NCBI GenBank assembly: GCA_036169595.1
Contig: CM069768.1
Coordinates: forward strand, 3,617,501-3,645,000
Direction: 5' to 3'
Source of the DNA: Dictyostelium firmibasis
Lineage: Eukaryota; Evosea; Eumycetozoa; Dictyosteliales; Dictyosteliaceae
DNA length: 27,500 nt
Shown here: in pieces, positions 14,161 through 27,194 of the stretch
Layout: each line of letters begins with the position of its first letter
Numbering within the stretch: the first letter of the stretch is position 1
The notes under the pieces: generated by a model
Told to the model about the DNA's origin: nothing
Seen by the model: only the letters and a program-made list of their open reading frames with translations
Databases searched by the model: none
Made by a program: the position numbers and the translations under genes

Positions 14161-14504
14161 GAAGATTGATATAAGATTCTAACACTGGTATTTTTTTTTT
14201 TTGATTTTTCAAATTTTATTTTTTTTTAATTAATTAAAATTTTTTTTTTTTTTTTAAATAGAGTTTTCAATGTATTCTTTTTTTTTTTTTAAAAAAATTT
14301 TATTATTTTTTTTATAGTGAGAAATATTTAAATTGAAATAATTACTTATTTATCAATATTTTGTGTTGTGCATCTTTCAACCATTTTATAGTATTATTTT
14401 TTAATTTTAATTTTTTTAATTTTAATTTTTTTTTTTTTAATTTTTTTTTTTTATATTTTTTTTTTAAAATTTTTTTTATTTTTTTATTTTTTTATTTTAT
14501 ACCC

Positions 14505-15464
14505 ATGAGTAGAAATAATAGATTATATAGTAGTAATTCTTTGAAATCACATAATATTTGGAAATCAATTGACCAACCATATGATGATGGAGATGATGAT
14601 AAGGATGTGAAACCAAAGACCAACACATCAGGACCAACTGAACAAACACCTGATTCAAACTACAGAGGGATGTTGGCAATTGCAAGATTGACAGGATTAA
14701 CAGAGGGTTCCAGATCAACTTGTAAACGTTGTAAAGGCAATGGTCATCTTACATTTCAATGTAATGCTGATGTTAAAATTGATTTCTCAAAAACGTCCAA
14801 CAACAGCAATAACCACAATAATAATAATGAAAAAAAAAGTGGAGAACCAAATTATGATGATCTATTAGATGTTTCTAGTACATCATCAGAGGATTCTTCA
14901 TTATCAGATAGTAGTAGTAGTAGTGAAGATGAGCGTAAAAAAAAGAAAAGAAAGAAAAGTAAATCTAAAAGTAAATCTAAAAGTAAATCTAAAAGAAGAA
15001 AAGAAAAAGAAAGAGAAAGACACAGAGATAGGTCAAGTAGTAGGTCAAGAAGTGGAAGTAGAGGTACAGGTGGAAAGAAAGATAGAGATAGATCAAGGAG
15101 TAGAAGTAATTCAAGATCAAAGGATAGACGTCGTGCAAAAGAAAGTAGAAGGGACAGAAGTAGAGATAGAGATAGAGATAGGGATGGAGAAAGAGAAAGA
15201 GAAAGAGACAGAGATAGAGATAGAGAGAGAGATAGAGAAAGAGACAAAAATAGGGATGGGCATAGAGACAGATCAAGAAGTAGAAGTAAAAGTAGAGAAA
15301 GAAACAGGGATAAATATAGAGAAAGAAATCGATCAAGGGATAGATCAAGAGATGGATCAAAAGATAGATATAAAAGAAGAGATAGAAGTTCGAATAGAGA
15401 CAAGAAACCGAATAGAGATAAAAGTAGAAGTAGAAGCAGAAGTAATAATAAAGATAAAAAGTAA
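14505..15464 (+). CDS. Zinc-knuckle, RS/RD-rich splicing-type protein (SREK1IP1/CXIP4-like)
   Basis: The start is set at ATG 14505 (319 residues); the upstream in-frame extension is poly-Phe from T-tracts and has no family match. The N-terminal NNRLYSSNSLKSHNIWKS matches plant CXIP4 (NNRVHSSAALQTHGIWQS). GMLAIARLTGLTEGSRS leads into a CX2CX4HX4C zinc knuckle: Cys73, Cys76, His81, Cys86, within CKRCKGNGHLTFQC. LLDVSSTSSEDS follows, closely matching human SREK1IP1 (VLDVSSTSSEDS). From about residue 145 the protein is a Lys/Ser then Arg/Asp/Ser tail with many RD and RS dipeptides, expected to be a disordered phospho-regulated nuclear segment. The family is linked to pre-mRNA splicing (SREK1IP1) and, in plants, to CAX transporters. 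A nuclear splicing role is inferred. It has no intron. Confidence 0.8.
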   Translation: MSRNNRLYSSNSLKSHNIWKSIDQPYDDGDDDKDVKPKTNTSGPTEQTPDSNYRGMLAIARLTGLTEGSRSTCKRCKGNGHLTFQCNADVKIDFSKTSNNSNNHNNNNEKKSGEPNYDDLLDVSSTSSEDSSLSDSSSSSEDERKKKKRKKSKSKSKSKSKSKRRKEKERERHRDRSSSRSRSGSRGTGGKKDRDRSRSRSNSRSKDRRRAKESRRDRSRDRDRDRDGERERERDRDRDRERDRERDKNRDGHRDRSRSRSKSRERNRDKYRERNRSRDRSRDGSKDRYKRRDRSSNRDKKPNRDKSRSRSRSNNKDKK

Positions 15465-15574
15465 AGTAGTTACAATGGTTTTAATAATTACTATTTAAAA
15501 GAGGAAAAGAAATTTTTTTTTTTTTTTCTTACTCCACTTTAATTTTAATTTTTTTTTTTTTTTTTTTTTTATTA
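15465..15574. other. Convergent 3' spacer
   Basis: A 110-bp T/A-rich spacer between the zinc-knuckle and PEX22-like stop codons; nothing else is seen. Confidence 0.7.
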
Positions 15575-15677
15575 TTAATTAAAATAATCGAAATACTCAT
15601 GAAGGGAAGTTGCAGTATAAATTCCTTGTTCACTATTAGTTTTTGGAGTTATTGGTGATACTGATACAGTTACACCA

Positions 15678-15711
<34 letters not shown>

Positions 15712-16151
15712 TAGTGGTTGTAGTAGTAGTTGTCTTTAAATTACTATTTGAATTAATAAAAACTAAATTCTTTACAAATGGTTTTAACATAGTTAAGACC
15801 TCAATATCTGACCCATCAATATGTAGGACAGTTTCTAAATGTCTTGACATGTGGCCTTTACCTTGAGAGGTAGAACAATATAATGATTTATGTGGATTTA
15901 AACCTGCATCTATTATACCATACTGTTTTAAGAGTCTTGCAACTTGATCCTCCTCTTGAAGGTCCTCTGTTTGTGTTATTAAATATAGATCGGTCTCTTT
16001 AGCTAATTTCAATAATATATTTCTTTCTGATTCCATAAATTTAAATTCACAAACTCTTCTATCTGCTATATGCTCATAATAAACATTTTTTTTAAATATT
16101 GTCTAAAAATAGTAAAAATAAAATGGGTTTTTTTAATTATAAATCAATAAA

Positions 16152-16205
<54 letters not shown>

Positions 16206-16649
16206 TATATATATACATACGCCAATAGTTGATACGCAAACTTTTTTTCTTTGAAGTTGGTTTAATGTTACTTTTTTTGGTTGTTTTTTTTTATTATTAT
16301 TTGATTCATCGGAGCTATCTTCTCCATTATTACTATTATATCTAAAAGAGAAAATATTGTTATTATTTAAAATATCTTCATTTGAATTATTGCTATTTGG
16401 AGTTGTAGTTGTAGTTGGTGATACATTTGAGTTATTACTATTTGTTGATGATAGTAACTTTTGTTGAATAAATAATTTTATGAAATTTGGTAAAAATGAT
16501 AATTGACAAATTGTTTTTAATAATAGTTTTCTTTTTAAAAAGATTGAAAGAATTGATAAAAATAGAAACAATGCCAATTTTTTCCTTTTCTGAATTATAT
16601 TTAATAAAAATTTAAATTTTTTAAATGTAATATCTTTATTGTTGTCCAT
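15575..16649 (-). CDS. pex22: PEX22-like peroxisomal membrane protein (2 exons)
   Basis: Exon 1 is 16649-16221 and exon 2 is 16102-15575, with a GTATGT...TTTTAG intron in phase 0, giving 318 residues. A short basic N-terminus leads into a hydrophobic stretch (about residues 25-38, LALFLFLSILSIFL) that can anchor it in a membrane. After an Asn/Ser/Thr linker, the soluble domain begins KKVCVSTIG|TIFKKNVYYE. It contains LLKLAKETDLYLITQ, LKQYGIIDAGLNPHKSLYCSTSQGKG, RHLETVLHIDG, and a final TATSLHEYF. These blocks match plant PEX22 (LLEI..CDLYLM, GVFTSG.VKDKVLFCSTE.GR, VRQLEPDWHID, FTSQSIEQFF). PEX22 tethers and activates the E2 enzyme PEX4 at peroxisomes so that the import receptor PEX5 can be ubiquitinated. 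The soluble-domain match is convincing; anchoring is inferred. A Ser/Thr run (about 15700-15735) is inserted near the C-terminus. Confidence 0.8.
16152..16205. repeat. ATT/AAT microsatellite inside the PEX22-like intron
   Basis: About 54 bp of ATT repeats (AAT on the transcribed sense strand) lie within the 118-bp intron 16103-16220. Confidence 0.95.
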
Positions 16650-16769
16650 ATTTGTAATTTTCAGAGAATAGATATCTTTGTATTAATTGTTTTTTTTTTT
16701 TTTTTTAAAGTATGGTGTTATTATTTTAATTTTTTTTTAATATTTTTTTTTTTTTTTTTGTTTTTCACA

Positions 16770-16806
16770 GTTTGGGTGTATTATTGTGTGGGGTAGTGTG
16801 TATGTA
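16770..16806 (-). promoter_or_regulatory. G/T-rich (CA-rich on the minus strand) patch upstream of PEX22-like gene
   Basis: This ~37-bp stretch of GGGTG, GTGTGGGG and GTGTGT motifs lies about 120-157 bp upstream of the PEX22-like start codon, in otherwise A/T-only DNA. CA/GT-rich elements of this kind (G-box, CAE) are known Dictyostelium promoter elements. No exact known site is claimed. Confidence 0.3.
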
Positions 16807-17479
16807 ACAAAAAAAAAAAAAAAAAAAGTATAATAACCAAGTGATTTTTTTTGTTTTTATTGCACTATTAACTACTACTGTACTTTTGTGCACAATGATT
16901 ATATTGGCTGTGGAGGTGTGAATTTGAAATTTTTTAAAAAATTAAAAAAACAAAAAAAAAAAAAAAAAACAAATTGATTATCTCTACAATATTTTGAAAA
17001 AAAAAAAAAAATTCATACTTTAATTCCCTATTATTTAATTAAACTCAAATTGTAAATAATAACCAAAAGTATACATATGTATATCTTATAAATTTTTCAT
17101 TTTTTTTTTTATTTTTTTTTTTTTATTATTTTTTATTTTTTTGTATTTTTAATTTTTTTTTATATACATTATATTTATATAATTAAAAATGATATCTATT
17201 GCTTTCGATTGAAAAAAAAATATATTCATTTTTTATTTATTAAATATTATTATTATTTTTTTTTTCTACTAATTATTATTCATTTTTTATTTTTTTTTTT
17301 ATTAAAAGGGTAATTACTTCATCATAATGTTCAAATAGTTTGTTTTACACAAAATTAAATAGTCATAAGAGATAATTTCATTTGAATTCTTTATTTTTTA
17401 AAGTTATCTCTCATAATTATTTTATATTTATTTTTAATTATTATTATTTAAACACAATCTACCAATTTATTATTATTTT

Positions 17480-17486
<7 letters not shown>

Positions 17487-17531
<45 letters not shown>
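17487..17531. repeat. Homopolymer run of 45 A
   Basis: Positions 17487-17531 are all A, within the PEX22-like/peroxidase intergenic region. Confidence 0.93.
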
Positions 17532-17534
<3 letters not shown>

Positions 17535-17852
17535 CCTCTTTAAACATAAACTTTTATTGCATATTGGTAATGAAAAAAAAAAAAAACAAATACATTTTGG
17601 CAAATGGGGAAATGTTTTTTTTTGATCGATAAGAAAAAATAAATTGTTTTTTAAAATAACATCTAATACTTTGTTTTGAGTTTTAAGATTGTATTTTTTA
17701 AATGTCCAAATCAATAAACAAACACACACGCATATATTAACACACATACCACATAAAAAAAAAAATCTTTATTTGTAAAGAAAAAAACCATGAACATATA
17801 AAGAAAAATATGTTTTCTAAATTATTTTAGAATAGATTTGGTAAGTTTTAAT

Positions 17853-17890
17853 TACCACAACCACCATATTAAAAAACCACACATAACACT
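17853..17890 (+). promoter_or_regulatory. CA-rich patch upstream of the peroxidase gene
   Basis: ACCACAACCACCAT and ACCACACATAACAC occur within 40 bp, about 550-580 bp upstream of the peroxidase start. Short CA-rich motifs are common in developmentally regulated Dictyostelium promoters. This is a candidate only. Confidence 0.25.
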
Positions 17891-18433
17891 TTAGAGTTTT
17901 TTTTTTTTTTTTTTGTAAAAAAATTTAATGGGTCCCACTTTTTTCAATGTACTTATTCACCCTTTTTTAAATATAGAAAAAAAAAAAAAATTAAAAAAAA
18001 ATTTTAAAATAATAATTATATAAAAAAAAAAAAAAAAAAAAGGAAAAAATTACCATTTTCAAATTTCTGATTTTTTATTTATAATTCTATAACAAAGATT
18101 ATACAGATTAGACAACAATACTAAAATAATAATAAAAATATAATAATAATATAAATAGAAATAAATTTTTGAAATAATATTTTTTATTAAATAAAAATTA
18201 ATTTTTTTTTTTAATATTTAAAAAGAAAATAATTTTTTTTTTTTTTAAAAATTATTGTTAGGAACCAATCAATTCATTTTATTTTTTAAAAAAAATTTAA
18301 TAATAATAATATAAAATTAAAATACCCTTTTCAAGTCTACATTGGTATTTATTATTTTTTTCATAATTATTTTTTTTAAATATAATATTAATAAAGTAAC
18401 ACAATTTATAGAAAAAAACTATTTTTTTAAAAA

Positions 18434-20249
18434 ATGGGATCAAATTTGATTTCCCTTTTTATAATTTTCACAATATTGGTATCCTTTTCAAATTCTCGTA
18501 AGTTCTCTTTAATTTTTTATTTTTCAATTTTTTTTCTTTTAAATTTTTTAAATAAAAAAGAAAATAATCTGTTAATTGAACCTTATTATTAAATATTTTA
18601 TTTTAAAAAAAAAAATAATAGAGGAATTTAGATCATATACTGGCGAAGGAAATAATAAACAGAATCCACAGCAAGGGGCAATATATACTCCATTTATTAG
18701 ACTTGCAAATCCAATTAAATTTAATAAAAATGGATACCCAAATATAACGAATCAACCATCAAGAGCAATCAGTAATATAGTTTTTGATCAACAAACTCAT
18801 ATTGGTTCAAGAGAACATTTGACAGATATGTTTAATATGTGGGGTCAAGTAAGTTTTTTTTAAAATTTCCGAATAATTTATTTTTATATTTTCTTTTTTT
18901 TTTTTAATAATATATTTATTTTTTTTTCTTTTTTTCTATTAAAGTTTTTAATTCATAATATGGCATTATCAAAGCCTGAACCAAATTTATGGCCAATTAA
19001 AGTACCAAAATGTGATCAATATTTTGATCCAGCATGTCTCGGTAACAAAACGATGAATTATTTTAGAACCAGAGTTTCAGAGGTACCATGTGGAAAAGGT
19101 AAAACAGTTGTAGATGAAGATGGTAAATGTTATGAACAAATCAATAGTTTAGGAGCATATATTGACGCAAACGTAATCTATGGTAATTCTGAAGAGATTT
19201 GCAAGAATTTAAGATCGTTGAGCGGTGGTGAAATGAAAATGACAGTTTCTGAAGTTGGTGATTTACCACCAAAGAATGTACCAGGTGTACCAATGGATAA
19301 CGATGCAAATTTATTTCCAATAGATCAACTTTATAGTGTTGGTGAAAGAAGAGGTAATGAAAACCCAGGATTACTTTCAATTCATACAATTATTCTAAGA
19401 GACCATAATAGATATGCAAGAAAATTCTCAAGATTACACCCAGAATGGAATGATGAAAGAATTTTTCAACAATCTCGTTCATGTATTATTGAACAAATTC
19501 AAAAGATAACCTATGATGAATATTTACCAACCACATTGGGCTCTTTCCCAGCATATACTGGTTATGACTCAAATATTAATGCTCAAGTATCAAATGAATT
19601 CACTACAACAGCATTTAGATTTGGCCATAGTGAAGTTGGTCCATTCATGGAGTATTACTCCGAAAATGGTACCCGTCTTCAACCATTACCAATTAAATTC
19701 TCCTATTTTAACCCTCATGCTCTTAATAGAGGTATCGAGCCTTTAATTCGTGGTTTAATAATTAACGAAGAGGAGAATATCGATATCTATATGATTAGTG
19801 ATTTAAGAAACTTTTTATTCGGTAAACCAGGTCAAGGTGGTTTGGATTTGGCCAGCAGAAATGTCCAAAGAAATCGTGATCATGGTATTCCATTATATAA
19901 CTCATTAAGACGTCAATTAGGACTTCGTCCAGTTACAACTTGGTCTGATATTACCTCTGATGCACAAATTCAAAATCGTTTGAAAACTGCTTATAAAACA
20001 GTAGATGATATTGATTCCTATGTTGGTGGTTTAGCAGAGGATCATATGGAGGGTAGTTGCGTAGGTCAAACTTTTTATCTCATTATCTACGAACAATTCC
20101 ATAGAACCAGAGCAGGAGATAGATTTTGGTATGAAACTCCAGAAATGAGAATGATCAACCGTGAATGTGAGACAACATCTTTTTCAGAAGTAATAAAAAG
20201 AACAACATCAAATATTGGTTATGTTCAACCAAATGTTTTTAGAAAATAA
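18434..20249 (+). CDS. poxA: Secreted animal-type heme peroxidase (peroxinectin A type), 3 exons
   Basis: Exons are 18434-18497, 18622-18848 and 18945-20249, with GTAAGT donors and AG acceptors, giving 531 residues. Residues 1-21 form a signal peptide (MGSNLISLFIIFTILVSF), so the enzyme is secreted or in the endolysosomal lumen. The family is the myeloperoxidase/peroxinectin heme peroxidases, which use H2O2 to oxidise halides or other substrates. WGQFLIHN carries distal His101 and AFRFGHSEVGPF carries proximal His325. Arg233 and Glu236 in RGNE correspond to myeloperoxidase Arg239 and Glu242. ILRDHNRYA, ITYDEYLPTTLG, LIRGL, RNRDHGIPLYN and RAGDRFWYE are further family blocks. Next to the distal His, myeloperoxidase Asp94 is Ile100 and the calcium ligand Asp96 is Asn102; Asp171 of the calcium loop (YIDAN) is kept. 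The poxA name is from recall and fits the length. Confidence 0.9.
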
Positions 20250-20287
20250 GAAAAAGTCGCATATAATACACAATTATAATAATTAAA

Positions 20288-20366
<79 letters not shown>

Positions 20367-20640
20367 TGGATAATATAAAAAAATTAATTTTTTTGTAAAT
20401 TATTAAAATAAATAGATTCTTTCAAGAAGATTTCAACAATAATATTCTAAACTCCAATAAAAATAATTTTGTTATCAATAAAAATTATAAAATTAAATAA
20501 AATAAAATATAGTTACTTAAATTTAGACAATGTTTTGATAAAAATCGATGATATTCTTATTTCATATCCCTTTATAAATCTAAGAAGAAACATGGATAAA
20601 ATAAGATATTAATAAATATATAAATATAAAATTTTTTTAA
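20250..20640. other. Convergent spacer with AAT repeat
   Basis: This 391-bp spacer between the peroxidase and pseudouridine synthase 3' ends holds a pure AAT run (20288-20361). The rest is unremarkable AT-rich DNA that should contain both 3' UTRs. Confidence 0.75.
20288..20361. repeat. AAT microsatellite downstream of the peroxidase gene
   Basis: About 74 bp of perfect AAT repeats start 39 bp after the peroxidase stop, probably within its 3' UTR. Confidence 0.95.
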
Positions 20641-21886
20641 TTATTTATTAACAATATTAAAATCATATTTTTCTTTGGTTATTGGACATTGAAATGATAA
20701 ATTGAATGCAATTAAACCAATCATTTTTGGCCAATGTAAAGAATCATAATTTTTAAGATCAGTATCTTCGGTTAAAAGATAGTTTAGTGATTTGCCTCCA
20801 TACATAATATCTGAGAGTAATGGAAATCCTAATCTACTTAATTGAGTTCGAATTTGATGAGTTCTTCCAGTGATTAATTGAATATCAACCACATTAAATA
20901 ATAATCTCTTGGTTTGTTTTCTTAGATTACCTTTACCAACATCATTAAAATTTAAATTTTGTAATAAATCGATTGATACATCCTTAACTCCCAATGGTAC
21001 ATATATCTCTTTTCTTTCAACTTTCAAAACTTTTAATAAACATTCTTTTAAACTATTAGTTTCATCTTGTTCATCAAATAATATCTTTGGAGAATAACTA
21101 GTCGATTTCATAAAGTGTTTATAAATTCCTGGTTTAATTTCAATACTACTATCATCATTTTCTTTGATTGGAACAAATGCCTTTTAATTTTTTTATTATT
21201 ATATTTATTAATATCTTTTCTATCTTATTTTTTATTGTTATTTTAAAAAAAAAACTTACTTTATATATCTTTGAAACTTTACCATCAGACAATAATTTAT
21301 TAAATTTACTTAAAAAAATTGGATCTTTTGCAATTACACACAAACCTCTAGTTGGAGAATCTAATAAATGTGGATTATTTAAATTAAATTTATGGTCGCT
21401 ATTGTCATTTAATCTTCTCTTTTTTAACCAATCTTTTAGAAAACTTGTAAAATTATTATGTAAATGATCAACTATTGAGCCTAAATTAATGCCATGTGGT
21501 TTATCAACCACCAGAAAATATTGATTCTCATAGATTATATATTTATTAAAATTGTTGAAATCAATATGGTCAGTTGTGTCAACACGTGGATAAAAAAAGT
21601 ATTTCAATAGGGAACCTTTTCCAATGACTTTATCAATTTGAACCCTTCTTGGAACAGTTTTAATCTTTGTAATCTCTATTGGATCTTGATGATAGATACA
21701 TCCAATCTTTAACAATTGATCAATATATTCTTTGGTTGGTCTATTATCATAATGTTTTATCAATGTGTTTGATATTGTATCCTCTTTTTCAACTATTAAA
21801 TATGATACATTTGATACTTTAATATATTTAACTAAACTTTTACAACTATTATTTATAATAGTTTGGTTTTTAGTTATAATAGACAT
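20641..21886 (-). CDS. RluA-family pseudouridine synthase (2 exons)
   Basis: Exon 1 is 21886-21260 and exon 2 is 21180-20641, with a 79-bp GTAAGT...AAAAG intron in phase 0, giving 388 residues. The start is ATG 21886; the codon before it is TTG. Residues ~48-100 resemble an S4-like RNA-binding segment (RPTKEYIDQLLKIGCIYHQ). The catalytic domain starts NQYFLVVDKPHGI. The active-site motif is HLLDSPTRGL with catalytic Asp176, followed by KIYKAFV (pocket Tyr208), LITGRTHQIRTQL and GFPLLSDIMYGG. It converts uridine to pseudouridine in RNA (rRNA, tRNA or mRNA). The usual HRLD is HLLD here, so the family's conserved Arg is Leu174, and the Ser/Thr before Gly is Arg180. The RNA target and compartment cannot be told from sequence. 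The reading frame is intact. Confidence 0.85.
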
Positions 21887-22270
21887 CAATAAAATGAAAC
21901 AAAAAAATGAAAAAAAAAATGAAAAATAAAAATAATTTTAAAAAAAAAATTAAAAAATAAAAATAATTTTTTTAAAAAAGTTTTTCTTAATTTTTTGATT
22001 ATTTCTTTTTTTGGGAAAAAAAAACACAAAACAAATATAATTGAAAAAAAAAAAAAGTTTTTTATTTATTACAAAAAATGGTTGAGATGGTGATGATTAG
22101 GTGAGATGGTTATGTGGTTAGGTTTTTTTTTTTTTTTTTTTTTTTATATGGTGTTTATTCACAGTGTAGTTTTGTATCGTTGGGTGTTTAATCTATTTTG
22201 AATTTTAAATGTTGTATATTAATTTCCCAAAAGGAAAAAAAAGCAAAGAATATACTATATCAAGATTTGT
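21887..22270. other. Spacer upstream of the pseudouridine synthase gene and downstream of UBC13
   Basis: This 384-bp region mixes A- and T-runs with a G-rich patch at 22078-22127 that repeats GAGATGGT twice and ends GTGGTTAGG. It includes the 3' UTR of the UBC13 gene and the promoter of the synthase gene (both on the minus strand). No separate gene is seen. Confidence 0.65.
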
Positions 22271-23364
<1,094 letters not shown>

Positions 23365-23395
23365 TATGTATGTGTATAGTGTATGTGTGATAATA

Positions 23396-23453
<58 letters not shown>

Positions 23454-24056
23454 CACAAAAATTTTTTTTTTTTAACTCTTTATGAATCTAACTAGTTTCT
23501 TTTTTTCACCATTTCTATCTATCCTTCAAAAAAAAAAACTCTAATTTTGAATAAAAATAATAACCAATTTTTTCATTTTTACCATTATTTATTTTACTTT
23601 TTTTTTTTTTCTTTTTTTTTTTTATTATTTTTTTTTTTGTTACTATTTTTGAGGATGAGAAGCATAATTATAATAAAATCAATAATAATAATAGTAATAA
23701 TGATACTTTGAAATAACAATTTTGGATTAAAATTTAATCTGTTTTTTTTATGAAAAAAAAAAGAAAAAAAACACTCTAATTGTTTTAATTGAAGTATTTC
23801 ACAAATAAACAAGATTTCGAGGAAATGCTGAAAAATAAATTTTTTTTATATTTTTTTTGTTTCTTTTTTTTTCTTTCTAAAGTTTTTTTTTTTTTATTAT
23901 TTTAATTTACATTAAAACCACAAACAATAAACAATAATAAATAATAAAATAAATCAAAATAAAACAAAATAAAAATAAAAATAAAAATAATAAAAAAAAG
24001 AAACAAAAGATAAATAAAAAAAATAAATAAATAAAAATATATATATTTAACTGATA
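23365..24056. other. Divergent intergenic region (UBC13 / coiled-coil gene)
   Basis: This 692-bp region begins with a short GT-rich patch (ATGTGTATAGTGTATGTGTG, just upstream of the UBC13 start). It then has a 51-A run at 23401-23451, T-runs, and A/T-rich DNA up to the next start codon at 24057. No RNA gene or additional ORF is supported. It should hold both promoters. Confidence 0.7.
23401..23451. repeat. Homopolymer run of 51 A
   Basis: Positions 23401-23451 are all A. The run begins 37 bp upstream of the UBC13 start codon, so it is poly(T) on the UBC13 sense strand, close to where the core promoter or 5' UTR should be. Confidence 0.95.

Positions 24057-27194
<3,138 letters not shown>

Larger units (their letters stand above)
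12930..14504. other. Large divergent intergenic region (P-type ATPase / zinc-knuckle RS gene)
   Basis: This is 1575 bp between two divergently transcribed genes. It holds T- and A-runs (about 12978-13010 and 13924-13952), TTTTTA repeats (about 13240-13295), and more complex patches at 13055-13200 and 13660-13820, including TAGGTAGGTAG. An inverted repeat, GGCTTTTATT (14083-14092) with AATAAAAAGCC (14150-14160), is also present. An apparent N-terminal extension of the downstream ORF (14361-14504) is only Phe-rich translation of T-tracts. Both promoters must lie here; no TATA box can be separated from the AT background. Confidence 0.7.
16650..18433. other. Large divergent intergenic region (PEX22-like / peroxidase)
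   Basis: This 1784-bp region contains a G/T-rich patch at 16770-16806 and another near 16907-16920. It has a hairpin-capable AGAGATAA (17368-17375) with TTATCTCT (17404-17411), a 45-A run at 17487-17531, and a CA-rich patch at 17853-17890. TGGGTCCCAC lies at 17929-17938. The 99-codon minus-strand ORF at 17448-17747 is low-complexity, ends in poly-Phe from the A-run, and is not accepted as a gene. No RNA gene is recognised. Promoters for both flanking genes are expected here. Confidence 0.7.

Noticed and set aside
14361-14504. 48-residue N-terminal extension of the zinc-knuckle protein
   Set aside because: Phe/Asn-rich translation of T-tracts; the CXIP4-like homology begins right after the ATG at 14505.
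14852-15403. Long antisense Leu/Ser ORF and overlapping plus-strand frame over the RS/RD tail
   Set aside because: Shadow frames of an AGA/GAT-rich coding repeat; the RS/RD frame has the family match.
17368-17411. Hairpin AGAGATAA / TTATCTCT as an RNA gene
   Set aside because: An eight-pair AT-rich stem with a 28-base loop is expected by chance in this composition.
17448-17747. 99-codon minus-strand ORF
   Set aside because: Low-complexity Cys/Phe/Lys sequence ending in poly-Phe from the 45-A run; no homology and typical intergenic composition.
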